NCBI GenBank assembly: GCA_017302195.1
Contig: JAFLEG010000086.1
Span: forward strand, 2,891-10,522
Direction: 5' to 3'
Length of the DNA stretch: 7,632 nt
DNA from: Verrucomicrobiota bacterium
Lineage (GTDB): Bacteria > Verrucomicrobiota > Verrucomicrobiia > Limisphaerales > UBA9464
Shown here: positions 1-6,165 of the stretch, piece by piece
Layout: each line of letters begins with the position of its first letter
How positions within the stretch are numbered: position 1 is the first letter of the stretch
Notes under the pieces: generated by a model
Databases searched by the model: none
What the model was told of the DNA's origin: nothing
What the model saw: only the letters and a program-made list of their open reading frames with translations
Program-made: the position numbers and the translations under genes

Positions 1-281
1 ACCCGGCGGAGCATTCCCGGACGCAGGCCGGAGACCAGCAGAGTGGTGTCCGCCGCGGCGGCCTCCGCCTTGGGACCGGACCGTCCGGCAAAGGCATCTG
101 CGAGCTCCGGCAGTTCGCCGGCCTTGATCCACCGGTTGTCGCCGACGGTGTGAATCCAGGTTTCCGGCAACACCCGCTCATCACGGATCCACTGCGTCAG
201 GGTCTCCACCGGGACGGGGCCATAAACCACGTCGTCGGCAGCCCAGACTTTGTACTCGGTTGGGACGGATTGGTCGGACAT
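1..281 (-). CDS. GYF_2 (DUF4339) domain protein, N-terminal part (cut by window edge)
   Basis: The first 93 codons read from an ATG at 279-281 without a stop to the window edge, so the C-terminus lies outside. The protein begins MSDQSVPTEYKVWAADD. Residues about 10-60 match the GYF_2/DUF4339 pattern: an aromatic-rich first strand (YKVW), the VYGPVP turn, then LTQWIRDERVLPETWI and a W-K-A-x-E-L-P-E-L ending. In the family this small domain is thought to bind proline-rich peptides, and it usually sits in front of membrane segments or signalling domains. After an Ala-rich linker (about 68-78) the sequence LLVSGLRPGMLRR may open a second domain. It resembles the lead-in of cyclic-nucleotide-binding domains, but too little is visible to name it. 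There is no clear Shine-Dalgarno sequence before the ATG. The gene is divergent from the GntP permease. The GYF_2 call is fairly secure; the overall function is unknown. Confidence 0.75.
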   Translation of the reverse strand, partial: MSDQSVPTEYKVWAADDVVYGPVPVETLTQWIRDERVLPETWIHTVGDNRWIKAGELPELADAFAGRSGPKAEAAAADTTLLVSGLRPGMLRR

Positions 282-358
282 TGCGCCGCGATGAAACCGC
301 CACGAATGCTGTTTGGGGAGACAAATTTCGGAGTCGACCTCGTCGAAGCACCCCGGGC

Positions 359-368
359 TCCGATCGGA
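359..368. promoter_or_regulatory. 10-bp perfect palindrome in the divergent spacer (possible operator)
   Basis: TCCGATCGGA is a perfect self-complementary site in the 158-bp spacer between the divergent GYF_2 and gntP-family genes, about 70 bp before the permease start. A regulator could bind here, but a 10-bp palindrome in a spacer this size is not rare by chance. I see no convincing -35/-10 pair or strong ribosome binding site anywhere in 282-439. Confidence 0.15.
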
Positions 369-439
369 AGTTGAGGCATGGAATTCCCGCTCCGCCCTTT
401 CCCTCCGCGGACGGGATATGTCAGCGTTGCGGCCTTCCC

Positions 440-1837
440 ATGAGTCCCACCGACTGGAAGCTCATCATGCTGGCGTTGGGTGCGATTGGCGCCCTGGTCC
501 TGCTCATCACCCGCCTCAAGGTCAACGCCTTCATCGCCCTCCTCCTGGCATCGCTGGTGGTGGGCGGCGGCTCCGTGATGCTGGGGAGGGTGGTCCGAGA
601 TGCCGGTGGGCGGGAGTCGGCCTACACCTTTCTGGGCGTGGCCAGGTCCTTTTCGGACGGCCTGGGGGTGACGCTGGGCAGCATCGCGGCGATTGTGGGA
701 CTGGGCACGATGCTCGGCCGTCTTCTGGCGGAATCCGGCGGGGCTGAAGTCCTCGCCCGGCGATTTGTGGCCTTCTTCGGGCCGACGCGAATCCAATGGT
801 GCATCATGGCACTGGCGCTGGCGGTGGGGCTCACCACATGGTTTGCCGTCGGACTGGTTCTCCTCCTGCCGATCCTGCTGACCCTGACCCATGAGACCAA
901 GCAGCCGTTCCTGATCCTGACCCTTCCCCTGCTGTCGTGCCTTTCGGTGATGCACGGGGTCATGCCTCCCCATCCGGGACCCGTGGTCGCCGTGGAATAT
1001 CTCAAGGTGGACATGGGGCTGGTGCTGGTCTGGGGATTTGTCATCGGCATTCCCACTGCCGCGGTGGCGGGGCCGCTGTTTGCGCGCTGGGCCGTAAGGC
1101 GCGTTGAGGCGCATCCCCCTCCCATTCCGCGCAAGGCCGACACCCTGCCCGCCGGGTTCCGGCTCCCGGGGTTTGGTGTCACGCTGTTTTCAATCCTGCT
1201 GCCGGTGCTCCTGATGCTGGTGGCAACGGTGGCGGAGCTGGTGCTGGAGAAGGGGGATCCGCTGAGGGAGGCGGCGGCGTTCATCGGGAATCCCACCATC
1301 GCCCTCACCATTGCCGTGTTGTTCGCGTCCTGGTCCCTCGGATTGGCCTGCGGCTACCGCCCGGTGGAGGTTCTCAAATTCACGGAGTCGTCCATCGCGA
1401 CGGTCGGCATGACCATCCTGGTGATTGGCGGCGGCGGCGGCTTCGCCCGCGTCCTCCGGGACAGCGGGGTGGCGGAGTCCATCGGCCGGCTTGGGGAGAT
1501 GGCCCACCTGTCGCCGCTGATGTATGGCTGGCTGGTCTCGGCATTCATCCGGGTGGCGACGGGTTCGGCGACGGTGGCCATCACCCCCGCATCGGGGCTG
1601 CTGGTGCCCGTGCTGGCTGCGCACCCGGAACTGGGCCAGAACCACAAGGCGCTGATCGTCGTGGCCATCGGATGCGGCTCCCTGTTCCTTTCCCACCTCA
1701 ACGATTCCGGCTTCTGGATCGTCAAGGATTCCCTGGGACTGAGCGTGAATCAGACGCTGCGGACCTGGACCATCTGCGAGACGATCGTGGGCCTGGTCGG
1801 CATGGGCCTCTCACTCGCGGTGTACCGGATGATTTGA
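440..1837 (+). CDS. GntP-family (gluconate-type) proton symporter
   Basis: The product is a 465-residue inner-membrane permease of the GntP family, which imports gluconate and related sugar acids or hydroxy acids with protons. Family hallmarks appear in order: an N-terminal membrane helix followed by LKVNAFIALLLASLVVGG (27-44); GTMLGRLLAESGGAEVLARR (89-108); the HGVMPPHPGPVV loop (172-183); GGGGGFARVLRDSGV (330-344); RVATGSATVA (371-380); and SHLNDSGFWIVKDSLGL (418-434), followed by QTLRTWTICETIVGLVGM (438-455). The frame stays open upstream to a TTG at 260, but that stretch is polar and unlike the family. The ATG at 440 gives the usual short lead into helix 1 and a normal family length, although no Shine-Dalgarno sequence precedes it. 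One oddity is at residue 136: E. coli members have an acidic residue in FF(E/D)VG, whereas this protein has WFAVG. The substrate cannot be told, because no catabolic gene is adjacent. Confidence 0.93.
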   Translation: MSPTDWKLIMLALGAIGALVLLITRLKVNAFIALLLASLVVGGGSVMLGRVVRDAGGRESAYTFLGVARSFSDGLGVTLGSIAAIVGLGTMLGRLLAESGGAEVLARRFVAFFGPTRIQWCIMALALAVGLTTWFAVGLVLLLPILLTLTHETKQPFLILTLPLLSCLSVMHGVMPPHPGPVVAVEYLKVDMGLVLVWGFVIGIPTAAVAGPLFARWAVRRVEAHPPPIPRKADTLPAGFRLPGFGVTLFSILLPVLLMLVATVAELVLEKGDPLREAAAFIGNPTIALTIAVLFASWSLGLACGYRPVEVLKFTESSIATVGMTILVIGGGGGFARVLRDSGVAESIGRLGEMAHLSPLMYGWLVSAFIRVATGSATVAITPASGLLVPVLAAHPELGQNHKALIVVAIGCGSLFLSHLNDSGFWIVKDSLGLSVNQTLRTWTICETIVGLVGMGLSLAVYRMI

Positions 1838-1838
1838 G

Positions 1839-1861
1839 GGGATTCCGGCCGTCGGGAGCCC
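1839..1861. terminator. Imperfect hairpin between convergent genes (possible bidirectional terminator)
   Basis: The permease and the lipoprotein genes converge with 28 bp between their stop codons. This gap can fold as GGGATTCCGG / TCGGGAGCCC around a CCG loop, giving about nine pairs including two G-U wobbles and one A-G mismatch. Only a weak T-rich tail (GTTCCT) follows on the plus strand. The position makes a shared terminator plausible, but the sequence does not prove it. Confidence 0.35.
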
Positions 1862-1865
1862 GTTC

Positions 1866-2498
1866 CTAAGGCGAGCCGTGCGCAGTCATGGAGGCCCGTA
1901 TGGCCGCGGCCAGGGTGTCGGCGAGGCGCTGGGTCAGCCGGCTGAGCGTGGTCGCGATGGCCTCGGGATGCTGTGCGGGCGCCGGGCCTGGTTCGGTGAG
2001 ATGCGGATTCCCAAACTGATAGGTCTGCTCCCCGTTTCCCGAAGTCAGACGCCACCATGCATGGAGGGTTCCCGTGCCTTGGGCATCCACATCCAGGCGG
2101 TCCACGGTGACGTACACGGCGCGGTCCACTTCGCTGCCGGACCAGGATCCGATCCGCATGCGGTCCGTGGGAATCTGCGCGGCGAGGTCTGCAGCCAGCG
2201 CCCGCTGAAACGCGCCGTCCAGGCGCTCCGCCCAGAGCGAGGATTCCAGGTAGCGGATCTCATTGGTGTCCGCCCGGACGGCGATGTTTGGCTTCAGCAG
2301 GTAGGCGGGCATCCGGACGATGCCGATGCCGACGGCGGGTCCGGCGGCGGCTTTGGCGGCCTGCGGGGAGTCCGACAGGGGCGACAGGACATAGCTCCGG
2401 GTGGCCAAGGTGTTTGGTTTGGGGAGGCATCCGGCCAGGAAAATGCCGGCCGCCGCCAGGAGGCAGGCCAGGAAATGAGGGTGAACGGGGGAGGTCAT
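1866..2498 (-). CDS. PqiC-type ABC-transport auxiliary lipoprotein
   Basis: The product is a 210-residue lipoprotein of the ABC-type transport auxiliary family (PF03886; PqiC/YmbA type). A hydrophobic signal segment (about 9-21) leads to a lipobox L-A-G-C with Cys24 as the predicted lipidated residue; the next residue is Leu, so outer-membrane sorting is expected under the E. coli +2 rule. The family core is visible: RSYVLSPL (34-41), a VGIGIVRMPAYLLKP strand-turn near 56-70, an EIRYLESSLWAERLDGAFQRAL block (about 80-101), and a VYVTVDRLDVDAQGTGTLHA strand pair. PqiC-like proteins partner with MCE proteins, and this gene follows the MCE gene with a 4-bp ATGA overlap. No Shine-Dalgarno sequence precedes the ATG, so it probably relies on re-initiation by ribosomes finishing the upstream gene. 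It is the last gene of the operon. The family is confident; the exact partner role is inferred. Confidence 0.88.
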   Translation of the reverse strand: MTSPVHPHFLACLLAAAGIFLAGCLPKPNTLATRSYVLSPLSDSPQAAKAAAGPAVGIGIVRMPAYLLKPNIAVRADTNEIRYLESSLWAERLDGAFQRALAADLAAQIPTDRMRIGSWSGSEVDRAVYVTVDRLDVDAQGTGTLHAWWRLTSGNGEQTYQFGNPHLTEPGPAPAQHPEAIATTLSRLTQRLADTLAAAIRASMTAHGSP

Positions 2499-3481
2499 GG
2501 GGAATCGGACGGGGGTTTGCGGCCGGTGAGGAGCGCGTTGGGATTGCGCTGGAGGAATTCGGCGAGGTCGGCCAGGGCGCGGGCCGCGTTTGCGACCTGA
2601 TCGAGGGCCATCGTGGCGTCGCTGCGGAGGGCGGATTCCGGCTCGATCATTCCAGTCAGGGTCTCAAGGCTGCGCCGCAACTGGCGGAGGGATCGGTCCG
2701 CCTCGCCGAGAGTGTTGGTGGCGCGCCCTGAAAGGACGGTCAGATGGCCGTCGGTGTCGCGGACCAGGGTGCGGGCCTCGGAGAGGGTCAGGCGCAGTTC
2801 GGCAAGGGAGTTGGTGAGGTCCGGCGAGGTCAGCACCTGGTTCGCCGAGCCCAGCAGCCGGAGGACCCCGTCATTGATCTTGCCGATGTCCAGCGCCGCC
2901 AGGCTTTCATCCAGCCGGGCCAGCAGCGTGTTCAGCTTGTCGGAGATCCCCCGGAAATCCACCCGCGCCAGGTTGGCGAGCAGCTCCTGGATGCCGCTCG
3001 GCACGGTGGGAATCTCGGGATACTGGGCGCGGATCTGGTGAAATACCGGCGGTGGCGCATTGGGAATCATGTCCAGTTCGACGTACAAGACTCCGGTCAC
3101 CAGGCTCTCGGCATCCAGCTTGCCGCGCAGGCCCATCGCAATCCGTCGCTTGAGAAACGAAGGATCATCGAAGTTGATCTGCTCATCCGATTTCTGGCGC
3201 AGGATCTTCGGGTTCACCTGGATGATGACCGGGTTCACGAAGTCGTTGGAGGCCTGGTTGTGGCGGAGAAGCACCTCGTAAACGGAGCCGATGGTGACCC
3301 CCCTCCATTTCACGGGGGCGCCCTCGTTGAGGCCCTTCATGGAGGCGTCGAAGTACAGAATCAGCTTCTCCTGGGGCGTGAACAGGCGGTCCGAGGTGAA
3401 CACCATCAGGGCGACCACGCCCAGCGTGACGGCCGAGACGATGAAGGCGCCGATCAATGTGGGATTGGCTTTGGCGTTCAT
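2495..3481 (-). CDS. mlaD: MlaD/PqiB-type MCE-domain lipid-transport protein
   Basis: The product is a 328-residue inner-membrane-anchored periplasmic protein with one MCE domain. An N-terminal membrane helix (about 9-28) is followed by the MCE domain (about 38-138). That domain begins LYFDASMKGLNEGAPVKWRG, continues VTIGSVYEV, and ends VTGVLYVELDMIP. A segment around residues 73-115 (with NPVIIQVNPKIL) looks like a modest insertion. A QYPEIPTVPSG motif (153-163) then leads into a long helical region (165-316) ending in LAEFLQRNPNALLTGRKP, as in PqiB/MlaD-like proteins whose C-terminal helices form a needle or channel. MCE proteins form hexamers that bind and pass phospholipid between membranes. 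The ATG overlaps the ATPase stop (ATGA), and the bases just before it are a C-rich run with no Shine-Dalgarno sequence, so translation is probably coupled. The helical tail is longer than in E. coli MlaD (about 183 residues). Confidence 0.92.
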   Translation of the reverse strand: MNAKANPTLIGAFIVSAVTLGVVALMVFTSDRLFTPQEKLILYFDASMKGLNEGAPVKWRGVTIGSVYEVLLRHNQASNDFVNPVIIQVNPKILRQKSDEQINFDDPSFLKRRIAMGLRGKLDAESLVTGVLYVELDMIPNAPPPVFHQIRAQYPEIPTVPSGIQELLANLARVDFRGISDKLNTLLARLDESLAALDIGKINDGVLRLLGSANQVLTSPDLTNSLAELRLTLSEARTLVRDTDGHLTVLSGRATNTLGEADRSLRQLRRSLETLTGMIEPESALRSDATMALDQVANAARALADLAEFLQRNPNALLTGRKPPSDSP

Positions 3482-4263
3482 GGGGGGGAGGGAGGACCGC
3501 TGGTCGGGGACGACGCCGGCTCGCCCCGGGTCAGGAAGGCGCGCACCCGGGGATCCGGGGACTGCAGGAGATCCTTGGGACGCCCCTGCGCGCGCATGGT
3601 CTTCGACTCGGCATCGAGGTACACCGCGTCATCGGCGATGGCAAAGATGCTGGCCAGCTCATGGGTGACGATCACCACCGTGGCACCCAGGCTGTCGCGC
3701 AGCTCCAGGATCAGGCGGTCCAGGTTGCGCGAGCTGATCGGATCCAGGCCGGCAGACGGCTCGTCGAAGAAGAGGATCTCCGGATCCAGCGCCATGGCCC
3801 GGGCCAGCCCGGCCCGCTTGCACATGCCGCCGGAGATTTCCGACGGGTAGTAGTCTTCGAAACCGGCCAGCCCGACCAGCGCCAGCTTGAGCCGCACGAT
3901 CTCCCGGACCTCGCCGGGCGGCAGCGCCGTGAACTCCTCCAGGGGCAGCGCCACGTTCTCCGCAAGCGTCATCGAGCTCCACAGGGCCCCGCCCTGGAAC
4001 AGGACGCCGAAGTCCCGCAGCTTCGCCTGGCGTCCCTCGTCGTTCTGGGACCAGAAACTGGCGCCGTCGTACCGGATGTCCCCCGTGGCCGGCCGGATCA
4101 TGCCGATCATGTGGCGGAGCAGGGTGCTCTTGCCACAGCCGCTGCCGCCCATGATGACAAACACCGAGCCCTTCGCCACAGCGGCGCGGATGCTGCGCAT
4201 CACCACATAGGACCCATAGGCCATGGTGAGGTCGCAGATCTCGATCTGGGGTGCGGCGTTCAT
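3478..4263 (-). CDS. mlaF: MlaF-type lipid-transport ABC ATPase
   Basis: The product is a 261-residue cytoplasmic ATPase that would power the MlaE-type permease. All nucleotide-binding motifs are intact: Walker A GGSGCGKST (39-47, Lys45); Q-loop Gln90 in VLFQGGALWSSMTLAENVALPL; signature ISGGMCKRAGLARA (143-156); Walker B ILFFDEPSAGLDP (163-175, with Asp167 and catalytic Glu168); and H-loop His201 in VIVTHEL. The GALWSSMTLAENV and SGGMxxR motifs are typical of the Mla/Ttg2 branch. The C-terminus differs from E. coli MlaF: after DPRVRAFLTRG it ends in a Pro/Ser-rich tail (about 248-261) instead of the aromatic extension that contacts MlaB. The gene begins 18 bp after the permease stop with an ATG and only a weak G-rich upstream sequence. 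It overlaps the MCE gene by 4 bp. Confidence 0.94.
   Translation of the reverse strand: MNAAPQIEICDLTMAYGSYVVMRSIRAAVAKGSVFVIMGGSGCGKSTLLRHMIGMIRPATGDIRYDGASFWSQNDEGRQAKLRDFGVLFQGGALWSSMTLAENVALPLEEFTALPPGEVREIVRLKLALVGLAGFEDYYPSEISGGMCKRAGLARAMALDPEILFFDEPSAGLDPISSRNLDRLILELRDSLGATVVIVTHELASIFAIADDAVYLDAESKTMRAQGRPKDLLQSPDPRVRAFLTRGEPASSPTSGPPSPP
3482..3495. repeat. G-rich homopurine tract (G7-A-G3-A-G2) at the mlaF/mlaD junction
   Basis: The plus strand carries seven consecutive G followed by AGGGAGG, directly next to the mlaD start codon. On the coding strand it is a C-rich run that encodes the Pro-rich end of the ATPase and occupies the place of a Shine-Dalgarno sequence. Length changes in the run would alter the ATPase tail and its overlap with mlaD. 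Confidence 0.5.
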
Positions 4264-4281
4264 GGATCGGGTGGCGCCCGC

Positions 4282-5421
4282 CTAGATTCCAAGGGCATTG
4301 CTGATTACGGCAAACACGCCGTCCGCGGCGATGATGGCGGTGATGCCCGCCACCACCGCCTGGGTGGTGGCCCGTCCAACCGCCTCGGCGTTCCGCCCGC
4401 ATTGCATGCCGTAGAGGCATCCGGTGTAGGCCACCAGGAATCCAAAGAAGGCGCCCTTGGAAATCCCCAGGAGAAAGCTCTTCAGCTTGATGGCGCTGAT
4501 CGTCCGGGAGAGGTACTCGGTGGAGGTCACGTCCAGCAGGGAGACGGACACAAAAAGGCCGCCGGAAATGCTGATCAGGTCGGCGAAGACCACCAGCAGG
4601 GGCATCATGGCCACCAGGGCGAGCATCCGGGGCAGGACCAGAAACTCGACGGGGGAGATGCCGAAGGTGGTCAGCGCGGCGATCTCCTCGTTGACCTTCA
4701 TGGTGCCCAGGCGCGCCGCAAAGGCGGCCCCCGTGCGGCCGCACAGGATGATCGCCGTCATGATGCAGCCCATCTCGCGGACCGTCCCGATCGCCACCAT
4801 GTCGGCCACGTAGATGCTCGCGCCGAACTGGGCCAGGGAGGTCGCCCCCACAAAGGCCAGGATCAGCCCGATCAGGAAGTTGATCAGGGCGACAATCCCG
4901 AGGGCGTTCGGCCCCGTCTCCTGCAGCACCAGCAGGAAGTCCTGGAACCGAAACTGGGCACGGCCCCGGAGCAGGGCGGTCAACGCCTGGGCGATCTCAC
5001 CGAGGAAGGTAAAGAACACCAGTCCTTCCGAACGGGCCGTCAAGGCGGCGGTCCCGACCCGCGCCAGGAAGCCTGACTGCGGGCCGGTCCGGCGCGCGTC
5101 CGCGGACTCCGGCACCGCGCTGGCCAACCGCAGCAGGTCCTGGACGCCGTCCGGAAGGCCCGTGGGACGGAACTCCACCTGCGCCGACTGGCATTCCAGA
5201 TTCCAATGCCGGATCTGGGCCACCAGCCGGGAATCCCAGCGTCCCAGTCCGCGGGTGTCGAACTCCAGGGCGCGGATACCCGGCGTGTCCTTCAACGCCT
5301 GTCCGACACGGTCGCCGGGAATCCCGGCGGTCCGCTTGTTCCAATCCCCCGACAGCCTGGCCGTCAGGACGCCCGGAATGGACTGCTCCACCGTCAGTTC
5401 AGATACCGGGTTCTGGGGCAT
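4282..5421 (-). CDS. mlaE: STAS-MlaE fusion lipid-transport permease
   Basis: The product is a 379-residue inner-membrane permease with an N-terminal STAS-like (MlaB-type) domain fused to an MlaE domain. The STAS part spans about 8-105: VLTARLSGDW, then IRALEFDTRGLGRWDSRLVAQI, where Ser64 lies at the usual STAS Ser/Thr position, then a GLPDGVQDLLRLA ending. The MlaE part (about 130-379) shows NALGIVALINFLIGLILAF (172-190), CGRTGAAFAARLGTMKVNEE (227-246), FGISPVEFLVLPRMLA (253-268) and CGRNAEAVGRATTQAVVAGI (341-360). MlaE dimers form the membrane path for phospholipids, and MlaB controls the ATPase; fusion makes the ratio 1:1. An in-frame ATG lies 18 codons upstream, but the one at 5419-5421 has GGAGG seven bases before it and is preferred. 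It is the first gene of the lipid operon. Confidence 0.93.
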   Translation of the reverse strand: MPQNPVSELTVEQSIPGVLTARLSGDWNKRTAGIPGDRVGQALKDTPGIRALEFDTRGLGRWDSRLVAQIRHWNLECQSAQVEFRPTGLPDGVQDLLRLASAVPESADARRTGPQSGFLARVGTAALTARSEGLVFFTFLGEIAQALTALLRGRAQFRFQDFLLVLQETGPNALGIVALINFLIGLILAFVGATSLAQFGASIYVADMVAIGTVREMGCIMTAIILCGRTGAAFAARLGTMKVNEEIAALTTFGISPVEFLVLPRMLALVAMMPLLVVFADLISISGGLFVSVSLLDVTSTEYLSRTISAIKLKSFLLGISKGAFFGFLVAYTGCLYGMQCGRNAEAVGRATTQAVVAGITAIIAADGVFAVISNALGI

Positions 5422-5424
5422 TCG

Positions 5425-5446
5425 GAGTCCTCCGGGCCGGAGGCTC
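5425..5446 (-). promoter_or_regulatory. mlaE: Hairpin burying the mlaE ribosome binding site
   Basis: On the transcribed strand GAGCCTCCG pairs with CGGAGGACTC across a GCC loop. This gives nine Watson-Crick pairs with one bulged A. The whole GGAGG Shine-Dalgarno sequence (5429-5433) is inside the 3' arm, and the ATG begins four bases after the stem. The complementarity is seen directly; an effect on translation is inferred. Confidence 0.5.
5429..5433 (-). promoter_or_regulatory. mlaE: Shine-Dalgarno sequence that fixes the mlaE start
   Basis: GGAGG stands seven bases before the ATG at 5419-5421. It is one of only two clear Shine-Dalgarno sequences in the window, and it selects this start over the in-frame ATG 18 codons upstream. 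Confidence 0.75.
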
Positions 5447-5473
5447 AAGAAAGACTGTCCGGCCGGCCCGGAC
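5446..5473 (-). terminator. Intrinsic-terminator-like hairpin after the HAD gene
   Basis: On the minus strand GTCCGG and CCGGAC (5457-5473) form a perfect six-pair GC-rich stem around a five-base loop, followed by the T-rich run AGTCTTTCTTG. It lies about 40 bp after the HAD stop codon and before mlaE, where it would separate the dnaX-recR group from the lipid operon or act as a partial attenuator. The T-tract is interrupted, so efficiency is uncertain. No good promoter is visible between it and mlaE. Confidence 0.5.
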
Positions 5474-5511
5474 ACGACAAGCCCCGACCGGTGGGGTGTG
5501 CCGGCCGGCGC

Positions 5512-6165
5512 CTATTCCCAGACGCTGCTGAGTGCAGGGAACTGGCGACGCACGGCATCCCGGGTCACCGCGGGTGCCTGATGCAGGATGGTCCGCCATC
5601 CACGCCGCCTTCCGGCCTCAATGTTTTCCGGCCGGTCATCCACATAGAGGAGGGAGGGGCCGGCGCATCCGGTGAGGGATTCCACAGCCTGATACGCCCG
5701 GGCATCGGGCTTCATGGCGCCCGCCTGATAGCTCAGCACCCATCCGTCGAACTCGGAAAAGACCGGGTATCGGGACCGGATGTGGTCCACGGCCAGACCA
5801 TTGGTGTTGGAGAACAGGACGGTTCGCACGCCATGGCGCTTCAACTGCGCGTGCAGCGCGATCATCTCCGGAACCTCCGAGAAGATGTCGCCGAAGTGTC
5901 TGCGGAAATCGTCCCGGGTGCCGGAGTATCCGGTCTCCTGGCGGACCTCCTGTTCGAAGCCCTCTTCATCCAACTGCCCCGATTCCAGACGATGCAGCAA
6001 CGGCGACTGGTCGAGCACCTGTCGGATATGCGCCGCATCCCGCAGGCTGGCCGGGGCAAGCGCACGGGCGGCGAGGCCGTAGTCGAACTCCAGGAGCACC
6101 TTGCCCAGATCGAAGACGACCACCTCGGGAGGCACGGCTGCCGGGGTGGGAGCGGGAACGCTCAC
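5512..6165 (-). CDS. HAD-superfamily phosphatase, YihX/sEH-N-like
   Basis: The product is a 217-residue cytoplasmic HAD hydrolase (class IA). Motif I is VVFDLGKVLLEFD (16-28) with nucleophile Asp19. The usual second Asp at +2 is Gly, as in the DLGxV group that includes E. coli YihX, a glucose-1-phosphate phosphatase. A helical cap with ESGQLDEEGFEQEV (61-74) follows. Motif II is LFSNTNG (117-123, Ser119), motif III is MKPDARAY (151-158, Lys152), and motif IV is LLYVDDRPENIEAGRRRGW (172-190, Asp176/Asp177). SNTN, KP(D/E)ARxY and DDxxxNIEGA-like strings all match YihX, so a sugar-phosphate or similar small phosphoester substrate is likely but unproven. Translation starts at a GTG that overlaps the recR stop (GTGA), preceded by GGGAGG at six bases. 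It appears to be the last gene of the dnaX-ybaB-recR transcript. Confidence 0.88.
   Translation of the reverse strand: MSVPAPTPAAVPPEVVVFDLGKVLLEFDYGLAARALAPASLRDAAHIRQVLDQSPLLHRLESGQLDEEGFEQEVRQETGYSGTRDDFRRHFGDIFSEVPEMIALHAQLKRHGVRTVLFSNTNGLAVDHIRSRYPVFSEFDGWVLSYQAGAMKPDARAYQAVESLTGCAGPSLLYVDDRPENIEAGRRRGWRTILHQAPAVTRDAVRRQFPALSSVWE

Noticed and set aside
260..439. N-terminal extension of the permease to the TTG at 260
   Set aside because: The added 60 residues are polar and Arg-rich, unlike any GntP lead, and would overlap the start of the divergent gene. The ATG at 440 matches the family N-terminus.
197..1114. Minus-strand open frame of 305 codons opposite the permease
   Set aside because: It overlaps both the GYF_2 gene start and the GntP gene, and its Gln/His/Arg-rich translation resembles no family.
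2744..3850. Plus-strand open frame of 368 codons opposite mlaD and mlaF
   Set aside because: It has a low-complexity composition without membrane segments or motifs and fully overlaps well-supported minus-strand genes.
3457..5076. Long plus-strand open frame (539 codons) opposite the lipid-transport genes
   Set aside because: It lies antisense to mlaF and mlaE, whose motifs are unmistakable. Its translation is rich in Gln, His, Gly and Asp with no recognisable domain, as expected for a GC-rich antisense shadow.
5452..5484. TTGTCG with a 17-bp spacer to CAGTCT as a promoter for mlaE
   Set aside because: Both hexamers match the consensus poorly and the spacer is the terminator stem itself.
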